From assembly GCA_003486645.1 (NCBI GenBank), contig DNGI01000092.1:1435-33452 (forward strand): 32,018 nt of DNA, written 5' to 3'. This stretch comes from Cyanobacteria bacterium UBA11370 (GTDB lineage Bacteria > Cyanobacteriota > Cyanobacteriia > Cyanobacteriales > Coleofasciculaceae). Positions 1-9,055 of the stretch are shown piece after piece; the stretch's first letter is position 1, and each line of letters begins with the position of its first letter. Under the pieces are notes generated by a model that worked only from the letters and a program-made list of their open reading frames with translations, searched no databases and was not told the DNA's origin. Both the position numbers and the translations under genes were made by a program.

Positions 1-50
1 TTGTTTGTTGTTGGTTATTTGTCGTTGGTTATTGGTTGTTTGTTGGTTGT
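1..50. repeat. TTGTTGG-type heptad repeat, T-rich arm
   Basis: Degenerate array of TTGTTGG/TTGTTAT-like units with a 7-bp period, cut by the window edge. It runs into a C-rich tract of CCCCATC-like units (51-101). The same order, heptads then C-rich tract, recurs at 27061-27160, so the two parts probably form one composite element. Related arms lie near 3.1, 26.1, 27.1, 31.3 and 31.9 kb. Confidence 0.8.
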
Positions 51-113
51 CCCCCCATCTCCTCATCCCCCCATCCTCCCATCCCCTCACTCCCCACTCC
101 CTTAACTAACTTG

Positions 114-142
114 TTGCACATATTAATAAAATTTTATATAAA
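114..142 (+). promoter_or_regulatory. Putative sigma70-type promoter of rimO
   Basis: TTGCAC at 114-119 and TATAAA at 137-142 are separated by exactly 17 bases of AT-rich sequence. This is close to consensus for a housekeeping sigma factor and sits 141 bases upstream of the preferred rimO start. Predicted by eye only; no transcript start is known. Confidence 0.5.
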
Positions 143-282
143 TAAGTAACGGGGTTTAAACAAAGGAAGAAGGAACATCCGGACTGAAGCGAGTGTGGGT
201 GAACCCCAAAGGCTGCAATGCTTTAAAATCATGCTCTCTAAGGGCAGTACCCTACTCTATTCGCCGATCAACTGACAACCGC

Positions 283-1620
283 ATGGGCAAAAAGCCAACT
301 ATTGCCATTTCTCACTTAGGCTGCGAAAAAAATCGCATTGACACAGAACATATGCTCGGCTTGCTAGTCCAAGCAGGCTACCAGGTCGATAATAACGAAG
401 AATTAGCCGATTATGTTATTGTAAACACTTGCAGTTTCATAGAAGCGGCTCGGACGGAATCGGTTCGTACACTAGTCGAACTCGCAGAAGCCGATAAAAA
501 AATTGTGATCGCGGGCTGTATGGCTCAACACTTCCAACAGGAACTCTTAACCGAGTTACCGGAAGCAAGGGCAGTGGTGGGCACGGGAGATTACCATAAA
601 ATTGTTGAGGTAATCGAACGAGTCGAAGCCGGAGAACGAGTTAAGGAAGTTTCTGCCGAACCGACTTATATTGCCGATGAGACAACCCCACGCTACCGGA
701 CAACCTCCGAAGGGGTTGCCTACCTGCGGGTTGCAGAAGGGTGTGATTACCGATGTGCGTTTTGTATAATTCCCCATCTCCGAGGGAACCAGCGATCGCG
801 TACAATTGAATCTATAATCGCCGAAGCTGAACAACTGGCATCGGAAGGTGTCCAAGAATTAATTTTAATTTCCCAAATTACTACTAATTACGGTTTAGAT
901 CGATACGGCGAACCCAAACTAGCAGACCTGTTGCGGGCATTAGGGAAAGTAAACATTCCCTGGATTCGCATTCATTATGCCTACCCCACAGGTTTAACAC
1001 CGTCCGTTATTGAAGCGATTCAGGAAACACCGAATGTTCTTCCTTACCTGGATTTACCCCTCCAGCACTCCCATCCCGAAGTCCTCCGTGCCATGAACCG
1101 ACCCTGGCAAGGACGGGTGAATGATGCCATTATCGAACGACTCAAAACCGCACTGCCGAATGCAGTCCTGCGAACAACCTTTATCGTCGGGTTTCCTGGC
1201 GAGACAGACCAGCACTTTGACCATTTACGGCAATTTGTGCAGCATCATGAGTTCGACCATGTTGGCGTATTCACCTTTTCCCCAGAAGAGGGTACACCTG
1301 CCTACACCTTGCCTAATCAACTGCCTCAAGCCGTGATGGAGGCTCGTCGAGATGCCCTAATGGCAACTCAGCAAAGCATATCCTTGAAAAAAAATCAAGC
1401 GGAAGTCGGCAAGGTCGTTGACGTGTTGATTGAACAAGAACACCCCGCAACAGGGGAATTAATTGGGCGTTCAGCACGATTCGCCCCGGAGGTAGATGGA
1501 TTAGTTTACGTTCAAGGCGAAGCCCGTTTGGGAACAATCGTACCAGTAGACATTACTGATGCTGACACCTATGACCTTTATGGTTCTGTAGTCCTTAGTC
1601 CCCTATCAGTGGTTCATTGA
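283..1620 (+). CDS. rimO: Ribosomal protein S12 methylthiotransferase RimO
   Basis: Radical-SAM enzyme that adds a methylthio group to a conserved aspartate of ribosomal protein S12, in the cytoplasm. From the ATG at 283 the protein has 445 residues. The N-terminal UPF0004 domain opens [20 protein letters not shown] and holds the three cysteines C14, C50 and C79 that bind one 4Fe-4S cluster. The radical-SAM motif CDYRCAFC gives C154, C158 and C161 for the second cluster. The C-terminal ~70 residues look like a TRAM domain. An in-frame GTG at 193 would add 30 residues (GCNALKSC...) that do not resemble the family, so 283 is preferred. RimO rather than MiaB is favoured by the [12 protein letters not shown] signature and length. 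A promoter lies at 114-142. Confidence 0.95.
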   Translation: MGKKPTIAISHLGCEKNRIDTEHMLGLLVQAGYQVDNNEELADYVIVNTCSFIEAARTESVRTLVELAEADKKIVIAGCMAQHFQQELLTELPEARAVVGTGDYHKIVEVIERVEAGERVKEVSAEPTYIADETTPRYRTTSEGVAYLRVAEGCDYRCAFCIIPHLRGNQRSRTIESIIAEAEQLASEGVQELILISQITTNYGLDRYGEPKLADLLRALGKVNIPWIRIHYAYPTGLTPSVIEAIQETPNVLPYLDLPLQHSHPEVLRAMNRPWQGRVNDAIIERLKTALPNAVLRTTFIVGFPGETDQHFDHLRQFVQHHEFDHVGVFTFSPEEGTPAYTLPNQLPQAVMEARRDALMATQQSISLKKNQAEVGKVVDVLIEQEHPATGELIGRSARFAPEVDGLVYVQGEARLGTIVPVDITDADTYDLYGSVVLSPLSVVH

Positions 1621-1724
1621 TACTCCAGATTTCTGAGCTAGAGTTTGTTGAACGTGATTAAAAGACCGCTGGCAACTGAACTCTGACCCCTGAAAAATTA
1701 AACACTAACTAGAAACAACAAATT

Positions 1725-3113
1725 ATGACCCTTTCCTTCAAAAGCCTGGGCCTGTCCGAAGATCGCGTCCATCACCTAGAAAACTTAGGATTCACCGCAC
1801 CCACCACCATTCAAACCCAAGCCATTCCCGAATTGTTGAATGGACGGGATGTGGTCGGTCAATCTCAAACAGGTACGGGCAAAACAGCCGCCTTTTCCTT
1901 GCCAATATTAGAGCGGATCGAAATTGAAATCCGTGCTGTACAAGCCTTGATTCTTACCCCAACGCGGGAGTTAGCCCAACAAGTCGCCGACGCAATGCGC
2001 GACTTCAGTGGCAACCGTCGCTTAGGTATCGTAAATATCTATGGCGGTCAGTCGATAGAACGGCAAATCCGCAGTTTAGAACGAGGCGCTCAAATTGTGG
2101 TCGGTACACCTGGACGGGTGATTGACTTGTTAGATCGAGGCGACCTTAAGTTAGACAAAGTGCGGTGGGTGGTGCTGGATGAAGCCGATGAAATGTTAAG
2201 CATGGGCTTTATTGAGGATGTACAGAAAATTCTCAAAAAAGCACCTGTAGAACGTCAGACCGCTTGTTTCTCAGCAACCATGCCAGGACCGATTCGGGAT
2301 TTAGTTAACCAGTTCCTGAAATCCCCCGTTACCGTTACCGTTGAGCAACCGAAAGCGACACCAACCCGGATTGAACAACAAGTTTATCTCGTACCCCGTG
2401 GTTGTTCCAAGGCTAAAGCGCTGTTGCCGATTATGGAACTCGAAGACCCGGAAGCCGCATTAATTTTTGTGCGAACCCGACGCGCAGCGGCAGAACTAAC
2501 CAGTCAATTACAAGCCGCAGGTCACAGCGTTGATGAATATCACGGTGATTTGAGTCAGTCCCAACGGGAGCGTTTGTTATCCCGGTTCCGGCAAAATCAG
2601 GTACGCTGGGTCGTCGCAACCGATATCGCCGCACGGGGTTTGGATGTGGATCACCTCACTCATGTGATTAATTATGACCTGCCGGATCAGGTAGAAAGCT
2701 ACATTCACCGTATCGGTCGGACGGGGCGTGCAGGTAAGACGGGAACGGCAATTACCCTGATTCAACCCTTTGAACGGCGCAAACTGAACCTGATTGAGCG
2801 GAAAGTCCGCCAAACTCTTTCAGTCTCTCGCATTCCCACGCGATCGCAAATTGAAGCCAGCCGCTTAGAAAAACTGCAAGACAAATTGCGGGAAGCCCTA
2901 GCCGGGGAACGGATGGCATCCTTCCTGCCTGTGGTGCATGATTTGAGTGAGGAATACGACCCCCACGCGATCGCTGCCGCTGCCCTGCAAATGGTCTACG
3001 ATCAAACTCAACCCCCGTTGACGGCAGATTTTGACTACGATGTTGAACGACCCAAAATTAAGCGTCGGATCGACAAGCCCCAAAAGTCTGTAACACCCAA
3101 CATTTCGCGCTAA
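1725..3113 (+). CDS. crhR: DEAD-box ATP-dependent RNA helicase (CrhR/DeaD type)
   Basis: RNA-unwinding ATPase; the cyanobacterial CrhR family is known for cold- and redox-responsive RNA remodelling. The 462-residue protein shows all core motifs in order: Q motif near 23-30, Walker A SQTGTGKT at 47-54, PTRELA near 79-84, DEAD at 152-155, SAT at 183-185, and the helicase C-terminal motif HRIGRTGR at 328-335. The region after ~350 corresponds to the DeaD/CsdA dimerisation part; the tail is short and basic, with no long RGG or RNA-binding extension. It sits 104 bases after rimO on the same strand, so co-transcription is possible. It is followed directly by a heptad inverted repeat that could end or process its mRNA. 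The gene symbol is by analogy; another paralogue (crhB/deaD) is possible. Confidence 0.92.
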   Translation: MTLSFKSLGLSEDRVHHLENLGFTAPTTIQTQAIPELLNGRDVVGQSQTGTGKTAAFSLPILERIEIEIRAVQALILTPTRELAQQVADAMRDFSGNRRLGIVNIYGGQSIERQIRSLERGAQIVVGTPGRVIDLLDRGDLKLDKVRWVVLDEADEMLSMGFIEDVQKILKKAPVERQTACFSATMPGPIRDLVNQFLKSPVTVTVEQPKATPTRIEQQVYLVPRGCSKAKALLPIMELEDPEAALIFVRTRRAAAELTSQLQAAGHSVDEYHGDLSQSQRERLLSRFRQNQVRWVVATDIAARGLDVDHLTHVINYDLPDQVESYIHRIGRTGRAGKTGTAITLIQPFERRKLNLIERKVRQTLSVSRIPTRSQIEASRLEKLQDKLREALAGERMASFLPVVHDLSEEYDPHAIAAAALQMVYDQTQPPLTADFDYDVERPKIKRRIDKPQKSVTPNISR

Positions 3114-3271
3114 TTTGTTATTAGTTGTTGGTTGTTGGTTGTTTGTGATTTGTTATTTGTTGTTTGTGATTTGTTGTTTGGAACTTGTATTTTTTGACGA
3201 ACAACCAACAACCAACAACCAACAACTAACAACCAACAACTAACAACCAACAACTAACAACCAACAACCAA
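3114..3271 (+). repeat. Heptad inverted repeat between helicase and thrC
   Basis: A T-rich arm of TTGTTGG-like heptads (3114-3181) is followed by a ~20-base spacer and a complementary A-rich arm of AACAACC/AACAACT heptads (3200-3271). As plus-strand RNA the arms can pair into a hairpin of up to ~65 bp. It starts right after the helicase stop and ends six bases before the thrC ATG, leaving no recognisable Shine-Dalgarno for thrC. It may act as terminator, processing site or translational control; this is inference. Confidence 0.8.
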
Positions 3272-3277
3272 CCAAGA

Positions 3278-4387
3278 ATGATTTTGTCTGCGACTAATTC
3301 CCCGGCGTTTGGGGAAGCATCCTCTGGTTCTAGGGCTTGGCCTGGTTTGATCGAGGCTTACCGCCCTTATTTGCCAGTGACTGATTCAACCCCGGTGATT
3401 ACCCTGCGAGAAGGTAATACTCCCTTGATTCCGGTTCCAACCATTGCAGAAGCGGTGGGGCGGGGCGTACAAGTTTGGGTGAAATATGACGGTCTTAATC
3501 CCACGGGTAGCTTTAAAGACCGGGGGATGACGATGGCGATTTCTAAGGCAAAAGAAGCCGGGGCTAAAGCCGTTATTTGTGCCAGTACGGGGAATACTTC
3601 AGCTTCAGCCGCTGCCTATGCGCGTCGGGGTGGGATGCGGGCATTTGTACTAATTCCCGATGGGTATGTGGCGCTGGGGAAATTAGCACAAGCCTTGCTT
3701 TATGGGGCAGAGGTACTGGCACTGAAGGGCAATTTTGACCAAGCCCTGGAAGTTGTGCTGGAGATGGCATCCAGCTATCCTGTCACCTTAGTTAACTCGC
3801 TTAATCCCTATCGATTGGAAGGTCAGAAAACGGCAGCGTTTGAGGTGGTAGACCATTTGGGCAATGCGCCGGATTGGTTGTGTATTCCTGTAGGGAATGC
3901 CGGAAATATTAGTGCATATTGGATGGGGTTTTGTCAATATTATGAACAGGGAAAATGCGATCGCACCCCTTGCATGATGGGATTTCAGGCAGAAGGCGCG
4001 TCTCCGTTAGTTACAGGCAAACGGGTTCATCATCCGGAAACGATCGCTACGGCAATCCGGATTGGCAACCCGGCGAGTTGGGAGAAAGCGGTTGCGGTGC
4101 AGCAATCGAGTCAAGGGAAGTTTACAAGTATCACTGATGCTGAAATTCTAGAGGCTTATCGATTATTAGCGTCTCAAGAAGGAATTTTTTGTGAACCCGC
4201 GAGTGCCGCTTCGGTGGCAGGGTTGTTGAAGGTAAAAGATCAGGTTCCAGCCGGGGCAACGGTGGTTTGCGTGCTAACGGGGAATGGTCTGAAAGACCCA
4301 GATACGGCTATTAAACATAGTAATAATCAATTTTATCAGGGAATTGAGCCAACTACAGCAGCTGTGGCTGAGGTGATGGGGCTGTAA
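3278..4387 (+). CDS. thrC: Threonine synthase
   Basis: PLP-dependent enzyme converting O-phospho-L-homoserine to L-threonine, the last step of threonine synthesis. The 369-residue protein has the PLP lysine motif GSFKDRG (K80), the substrate loop CASTGNTSASAAAYA, and the PLP-phosphate glycine-rich loop in PVGNAGN. Length and domain order fit the short (class II, cyanobacterial/plant-like but without transit extension) form. The N-terminus WPGLIEAYRPYLP is typical. The ATG at 3278 is separated by only six bases from a long heptad repeat and has no clear ribosome binding site, so leader structure may affect translation. Confidence 0.95.
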   Translation: MILSATNSPAFGEASSGSRAWPGLIEAYRPYLPVTDSTPVITLREGNTPLIPVPTIAEAVGRGVQVWVKYDGLNPTGSFKDRGMTMAISKAKEAGAKAVICASTGNTSASAAAYARRGGMRAFVLIPDGYVALGKLAQALLYGAEVLALKGNFDQALEVVLEMASSYPVTLVNSLNPYRLEGQKTAAFEVVDHLGNAPDWLCIPVGNAGNISAYWMGFCQYYEQGKCDRTPCMMGFQAEGASPLVTGKRVHHPETIATAIRIGNPASWEKAVAVQQSSQGKFTSITDAEILEAYRLLASQEGIFCEPASAASVAGLLKVKDQVPAGATVVCVLTGNGLKDPDTAIKHSNNQFYQGIEPTTAAVAEVMGL

Positions 4388-4493
4388 ACATTAAGCAAAT
4401 CTATGGGATTTGAACTTGTAGAATTGAGCATTTTTGAAACTATTTTACCTAGTGATTGCACGTTCATGATGAAGACTATTTTAAAAAATAGCT

Positions 4494-4976
4494 CTAATCT
4501 TTAATATCCTCAGACTCCGAAATAGGTTTTTGATTACTCCGTTCCTTAGTCAACTGATCAATCGTATCCCCAATAACAGCCGTTAAACTTTTACGAGTTT
4601 GAGCATGATTCGCTTGCTCAACTTTTAGTGCATCCAGCAAGCGATCGCGTTCCCCCATTACCTCCGATAACTTTACTTTCAATTCTTCAACGGTTTGTAA
4701 CTTAGCAACTTCCTGTTGAATTACCGATGCCGCTTCGGGATCATCGGACTTCAGCTTAGAACTTTCCTGTTGCAGTTGGTGAATTTGAGCCTTGAGGGTT
4801 TCAATCTCTTGTTGAGCTAGCTTGGCTTCCGTGCGGCGTTGCTGGGCTTCAGTATTATAGAGCTTACGCCAGTTTGTGGCACTTTCATTGGCAGCATCCC
4901 GATCGCGCAGGCTATCTGCCAGTTGCTGCTTCAACTCCTTAATTTCAGCTAACCACTGCCTGACATCATTGCTCAT
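4494..4976 (-). CDS. Conserved hypothetical coiled-coil protein
   Basis: A 160-residue, highly charged protein without membrane segment or signal peptide. Residues ~10-135 are rich in Leu/Glu/Gln/Lys at heptad spacing and predict a long coiled coil. The N-terminus SNDVRQWLAEIKELKQQLAD and the C-terminal part with VIGDTIDQLTKERS are less repetitive. The ATG at 4976 is preferred over an in-frame TTG at 4982 because AGGAG lies nine bases upstream of it. The gene converges on thrC and is divergent from the YihY-like gene (133-base gap). No enzyme motif is visible; a scaffold or structural role is a guess. Confidence 0.75.
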   Translation of the reverse strand: MSNDVRQWLAEIKELKQQLADSLRDRDAANESATNWRKLYNTEAQQRRTEAKLAQQEIETLKAQIHQLQQESSKLKSDDPEAASVIQQEVAKLQTVEELKVKLSEVMGERDRLLDALKVEQANHAQTRKSLTAVIGDTIDQLTKERSNQKPISESEDIKD

Positions 4977-5115
4977 CGACAACTGCTCCTGTTTTTTGCT
5001 TTGCTTAATAAAGAGTGCCTTGTGTAGCTCGGTTCACTGACCACTACCTCTAGGTTAATTGTCTATAAATTTGGCACAGTAATGGTTAAATAGTCTGCTG
5101 CCCCAACTAAAATTC

Positions 5116-6060
5116 ATGCTTCGCCCTCGTTTGCGCCGTTTTTTTGATTTCTTCCGCTACCTTAATGCCATAACACTGAGGAAGACGGTTGCCCGTGCCA
5201 TGAAACGTCAGTTGATGAGTCTATCGTCTCAGATGGCATACAACGCCATGTTAGCCCTGTTTCCGGCAATTTTGGTGCTACTGACGGTGATTCAATTGTT
5301 CAAGCAATTTTTTCCTTGGACTAATCCAGCGGTTCAGCTTCGGGATGTGGCACCAGAGCAGGCAATGCAGTTGATGCACGATTTTGCTGATGGGATTAAT
5401 TTAACAGACAATCGCGGCCTATTTTCTTTGAGCTTTGTCGTGGCAATTTGGGTGTCTTCGGGAGCGCTTGGCGCGGTGATGAATGCCCTCGATCAAATCC
5501 ATCAAATTCCGATTGAAGAAACTCGTCCATTTTGGAAAGCTAAATTAATTTCTATTGGTTTAACCATTGGCAGTATTTTACTACTTTTTATTGCTTCGTT
5601 TCTGATATTTGTCAGTAACTGGGTTGTAAAAATGGTAGGGGATCAGATTTTAGTATTGATCTTTTTAACAATTTTACGGCTTTTAAGTTGGCCCATAGCT
5701 TTAGGTCTGGTAGGGACAGTTTTTGCGGTGATTTATCGCTTTGGATCGAGCCGCTGGTGTCCCGGAACACCCATTATACCCGGAGCGGTTTTAGCAGCAA
5801 TTTCTTGGGCAATTGTATCGGGTTTGTTTCGGCACTATGTCACTCATTTCGGCAATTATAACCAAGTTTATGGAGCCTTGGGGGCTGTAATTGTTTTACA
5901 GCTTTGGCTCTATATCAGTTCCTTAGTACTTTTGTTGGGGGATCAACTTAACTTTACAGTGGGAGAGGCGATGAAAGAAGCGAAAGCTAAAGCTCCATCT
6001 ATCGAAGCCGTTGAAGTCACTGAATCAGAAATTATTGAACCCAATATTAGTAGATATTAA
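5116..6060 (+). CDS. YihY/BrkB family inner-membrane protein
   Basis: A 314-residue polytopic membrane protein of the YihY/virulence factor BrkB family. After a basic N-terminus (MLRPRLRRFF...) it has about six hydrophobic segments, with the family-typical SSQMAYNAMLALFPAILVLL at the first, VVAIWVSSGALGAVMNALDQ, and a glycine-rich stretch YNQVYGALGAVIVLQLWLYI near the end. The last ~35 residues are charged and cytoplasmic in appearance. The molecular role of the family is not established; it is often mis-annotated as RNase BN. It stands alone, divergent from the coiled-coil gene. Confidence 0.88.
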   Translation: MLRPRLRRFFDFFRYLNAITLRKTVARAMKRQLMSLSSQMAYNAMLALFPAILVLLTVIQLFKQFFPWTNPAVQLRDVAPEQAMQLMHDFADGINLTDNRGLFSLSFVVAIWVSSGALGAVMNALDQIHQIPIEETRPFWKAKLISIGLTIGSILLLFIASFLIFVSNWVVKMVGDQILVLIFLTILRLLSWPIALGLVGTVFAVIYRFGSSRWCPGTPIIPGAVLAAISWAIVSGLFRHYVTHFGNYNQVYGALGAVIVLQLWLYISSLVLLLGDQLNFTVGEAMKEAKAKAPSIEAVEVTESEIIEPNISRY

Positions 6061-6118
6061 GATTTTTATGATTTTTTGATTAAGAATTAACGGCGGCTAA
6101 ATTTAACTCGATTTGAAC

Positions 6119-6922
6119 TTATAATTGAAAAATACATTCTGGTTCAGCGTTAAAAATATACTCGTAATCAAAAACAAAGAAATTAAGATTACGGATAATC
6201 AAAAGTCCCAAATTTGTTATTGTATCTTGAGTAAAAGAGTACATCACTAATTCAATCAATTTTGGCTCCGCTATCTTGGGGCGTTTAATAAAGTAATCCC
6301 GTTTGGCAAAAAAAACCCTTTCATCCTTGGGTACAATAATGGCGTGAAGGCGGTGTGCATATTGAATGGGTTTGATATAACTGTTAATAAAGCCTTCTTG
6401 ATTCTTCTGCAATTGATATAAACGCTCATGTTGTAGCCAGCTCATTTGAAACATCATTTTTATAATTTCACACCCTAAAATATAGGCAAAAAGTTTACTT
6501 CGTTCTTCTGAATTATGAATTAATTTCAGGACGAATTCTAAGTAAAGGTCAGGTTCTGTGTGTAAATCTTGAACTAAATGCTTGTAATACTGCTTAATGT
6601 AACTTTTCAATATAGGTTTAGTAATTGATTTATTGAGACAAAATTTACTTAAATAATTATTAATTAGCTGCTGGAGGAGGCTATCTCTAAGTATTTTAAA
6701 AGCTAAATAGTTAGCCACATAATCATCTAGAAATTGAGTAAATTTTGCCTGTTCTTCTGTAGAAACTTTACAGACTAAGTAACAAAGTAAAAATACGTAA
6801 TGCCATTGATTTAACGGAACATTTTTTGTCAGTTGTCTTAACTTTAAAGCATTTTTTTCTCTAAAAAGAATTGGATGAATTTCTTCTAAACAACCTGTAC
6901 TGCCGTAGTTAGTTGTTTTCAT
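6119..6922 (-). CDS. Hypothetical protein, tandem paralogue A
   Basis: A 267-residue protein of no family I recognise. It is clearly paralogous to the gene at 7441-8256 (same strand, same length): both share EIIKM-FQMSWL-HERLY-LQKNQE, YIKPIQ-AHR, FFAKRD-FIK and a C-terminal PEPECIF. The sequence is mostly alpha-helical in appearance (many Leu/Lys/Glu/Tyr), with a hydrophobic stretch YVFLLCYLVCKVS near the N-terminus that is too short and charged on both sides to be a confident membrane segment. The C-terminal FDYEYIFNAEPECIFQL may be a conserved functional tail. Codon use is AT-rich compared with the core genes, suggesting accessory status. The start ATG lacks a strong Shine-Dalgarno. Confidence 0.75.
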   Translation of the reverse strand: MKTTNYGSTGCLEEIHPILFREKNALKLRQLTKNVPLNQWHYVFLLCYLVCKVSTEEQAKFTQFLDDYVANYLAFKILRDSLLQQLINNYLSKFCLNKSITKPILKSYIKQYYKHLVQDLHTEPDLYLEFVLKLIHNSEERSKLFAYILGCEIIKMMFQMSWLQHERLYQLQKNQEGFINSYIKPIQYAHRLHAIIVPKDERVFFAKRDYFIKRPKIAEPKLIELVMYSFTQDTITNLGLLIIRNLNFFVFDYEYIFNAEPECIFQL

Positions 6923-7440
6923 TTTTGTTATCCCATCAAATTTCTTAATTTTTTCGTTTTTTTAGGTCGATTCTAGTGATAGATAAGGGAATGGCTTGTA
7001 CCTATAATTTTTTCACGCTTAGAAATAAGCTCAGAAATAATTTGGGTTCCCCAACTTTCACTAAATCTTCAAAGACGGCAGACTCTATCAGGATAGACCC
7101 TAATATAACAATTTAGCAGTTCAGGGCGAAATAAAATTGATAAGTAGGAAGCTAAAATTCTCTAAAACTGATGCTCAACTCGCCTAACTGCTGTAACGGG
7201 TGCAATTTCTTATTTTTTAACTCCTACACCTCCTGCACTTCTACACCCTAATTCTAATGTTAAGTGGTACAACTCCTCCTTGTAAACCACAAATCTTAGT
7301 CTGGTTAATAAACCCCTATATTATCTGAAAGTGGGAAAATTTAGTAGGAGACATTCGATAGTTTATTCATCACCTACCAAGGCTATTATAATAGAAAGAT
7401 CTGAAAAATCGTGACCCAGAGGCTGAGTCTTGAATCTTCC
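6923..7440. other. Intergenic gap between paralogues, no gene seen
   Basis: 518 bases without a supportable coding region. Only AT-rich sequence and a short CTACACC-like degenerate repeat near 7226-7248 were noticed. It must hold the promoter of paralogue A and the 3' end of paralogue B; no clear terminator hairpin was seen. Confidence 0.6.
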
Positions 7441-8256
7441 TCAGCAAAAGAAGATACATTCAGGTTCAGGATCAAAAATATAGTCATAGTCAAAGGTTAA
7501 AAAGTCAAGATTCCGAATAATCAAAAATCCTAGAGTTTTAATTTTATCCGTTGTGAATGTAGACATAACTAATTCAATCAATTTTTTCCCTTTAATATTC
7601 GGCTTTTTAATAAAAAAATCACGTTTGGCAAAGAAAAGATTTTCATGTTTAGGAACAACAATCCCATTAATTCGGTGGGCGTGCTGGATAGGCTTGATAT
7701 AATTTTTAATAAAATCTTCTTGGTTCTTCTGTAATCGATATAAACGCTCATGTTCTAACCAGCTCATTTGAAAAAGCATCTTAATAATTTCTGATCCTAA
7801 AATATAATTAAACAGACTACTTCGTTCTTCAGCACTATTAATAAGTCGAAGAACAACCTCTAAATATTCTAAATCAAACTTCGATTGAACCCGTAAATCT
7901 TGAGCTGAATGGATATAATACTGTTTAATATAATTTCTTAAAACCGTATTACTCAATTCTTGGTCAATATGAAATTTTTTGAAGGATTTTCTGACCAGTT
8001 CTTGAGGTGCTTGGTCTCTCAGCATTTTTAAAACCAAGCAATCTGCCGTATAATTATCTAAAAATTCAGCTTGCTTATCTAAGGAAACCGAACACATTAA
8101 ATAACAGAGAGACAAAACATAACGTCGCTGATCCCAAGGCAAACTTTCTGTCCATTTGATGACTTCAATCGGGATAAGTTCAAAAATACTAATAGAACCA
8201 ATTTGTTCAGGATTAGAGGACGGATGAGAGTGAAGTTTTTCCATACTTGAAGCCAT
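7441..8256 (-). CDS. Hypothetical protein, tandem paralogue B
   Basis: A 271-residue partner of the gene at 6119-6922, upstream of it on the minus strand. The similarity covers almost the whole length, weakest in the first ~35 residues. It retains the same core (SLCYLMCSVS, EIIKMLFQMSWLEHERLY, NYIKPIQHAHR, FFAKRDFFIK) and ends EPECIFFC. The ATG at 8256 is used; a second in-frame ATG at 8244 is possible. No catalytic motif, signal peptide or confident membrane helix is seen. The 518-base gap between the two genes argues for separate promoters after an older duplication rather than an operon. Confidence 0.75.
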   Translation of the reverse strand: MASSMEKLHSHPSSNPEQIGSISIFELIPIEVIKWTESLPWDQRRYVLSLCYLMCSVSLDKQAEFLDNYTADCLVLKMLRDQAPQELVRKSFKKFHIDQELSNTVLRNYIKQYYIHSAQDLRVQSKFDLEYLEVVLRLINSAEERSSLFNYILGSEIIKMLFQMSWLEHERLYRLQKNQEDFIKNYIKPIQHAHRINGIVVPKHENLFFAKRDFFIKKPNIKGKKLIELVMSTFTTDKIKTLGFLIIRNLDFLTFDYDYIFDPEPECIFFC

Positions 8257-9055
8257 GGCACATCGGGACGAAGAAATCTATAAATATATCTTAAACTCAC
8301 TCAATAATCGGCAATCGATGGGTACATATCCAAGAGGAGGTTGCCAGTGTCTGTCGATATGTACTGTACCCCTCTAATACAGTGCAGCTTGACCTGAGAT
8401 GATTTTCCTCTAGAGTTAGTAGGGTCACATCCAAACCTCTGCTCGTATTAAAGTACTCACTCCACTCTCGCCGTATGTAACTGAGCAAGCAATGCCAGTA
8501 CTCTATCAGAGAATTATCTGATAGTAGAATAGCCATACCGCAAATTGAGCGATAACCTTACAAATCTATAGATAGGAAGATAGGAAAACTGTAAAACGGG
8601 AATAAGTCTTAGCGAAGCACGATCTGAGGCTTATCGCTCAATCGCTGGTTACTGATAATACGATATCATTTGTCAGGAATTGTTAACGTTAACTTGGGTT
8701 AAGAATCGCTTACTGACCCTGTATTGTTATCAATTATACGAATTTTATCCGACTTATAGGCTCAAACTCCGCAATAAACCTATCGAGGAAATAAGGCTAA
8801 AGACAGCGCTAGGTAAAATCTTTATGCAACAAGTAACAGAGAAACCAAAAATTAAGGTTTTGAACTTTAGGGTGTGCCCCACCCAAAGAAGCTTCTCTAA
8901 TGAAGTAAAAGCTTGAGGACAGAACCATCTCTGGCTTAAAAACCGCAAGGGATTTAATTTAAATTGGACTGGGTGAACCAAGAACCCCGCCGCTTTCGGG
9001 CGCGGGGGAGTGTCAATCTATGGGTGGCGTACCTCTATAATTTGGGAAGCAGGTT
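8257..9055. other. Gene-poor 0.8-kb gap with small inverted repeats
   Basis: No convincing gene. It contains a 9-bp inverted repeat GTACATATC (8322-8330) / GATATGTAC (8356-8364), a perfect 12-bp inverted repeat ATTGAGCGATAA (8544-8555) / TTATCGCTCAAT (8631-8642) around a 75-base spacer, and a probable IS200/IS605 right-end remnant at 8980-9017. Short open frames at 8297-8536 (-) and 8680-8916 (+) resemble nothing known to me. Confidence 0.55.
8980..9017 (+). mobile_element. Decayed IS200/IS605-type right end
   Basis: A GC-rich hairpin (8984-9008, CCCCGC arm against GCGGGG) is followed directly by AGTGTCAAT. The intact TnpB element in this window ends the same way: a CCCC/GGGG hairpin followed by AGTACGTCAAT at 29449-29482. 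The match in architecture suggests a leftover right end whose transposase gene has gone. Upstream sequence from ~8880 has two stops in the expected TnpB-tail frame. Homology is inferred from shape and short identity only. Confidence 0.45.

Noticed and set aside
193..282. GTG start giving RimO 30 extra residues
   Set aside because: The extension GCNALKSC... does not look like the family, and homologues as remembered begin at [17 protein letters not shown].
3114..3271. CRISPR-like array
   Set aside because: The units are 7 bp with no unique spacers; this is a short tandem repeat, not a CRISPR.
4470..4495. Rho-independent terminator between thrC and the coiled-coil gene
   Set aside because: Only an AT-only stem (CTATTTT/AAAATAG) is present, too weak to call a terminator.
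8297..8536. 79-residue minus-strand ORF
   Set aside because: Overlaps inverted repeats, has no ribosome binding site and resembles no family; treated as gap sequence.
8680..8916. 78-residue plus-strand ORF
   Set aside because: It has no recognisable domain, lies next to a degenerate IS end, and its composition looks like non-coding DNA.
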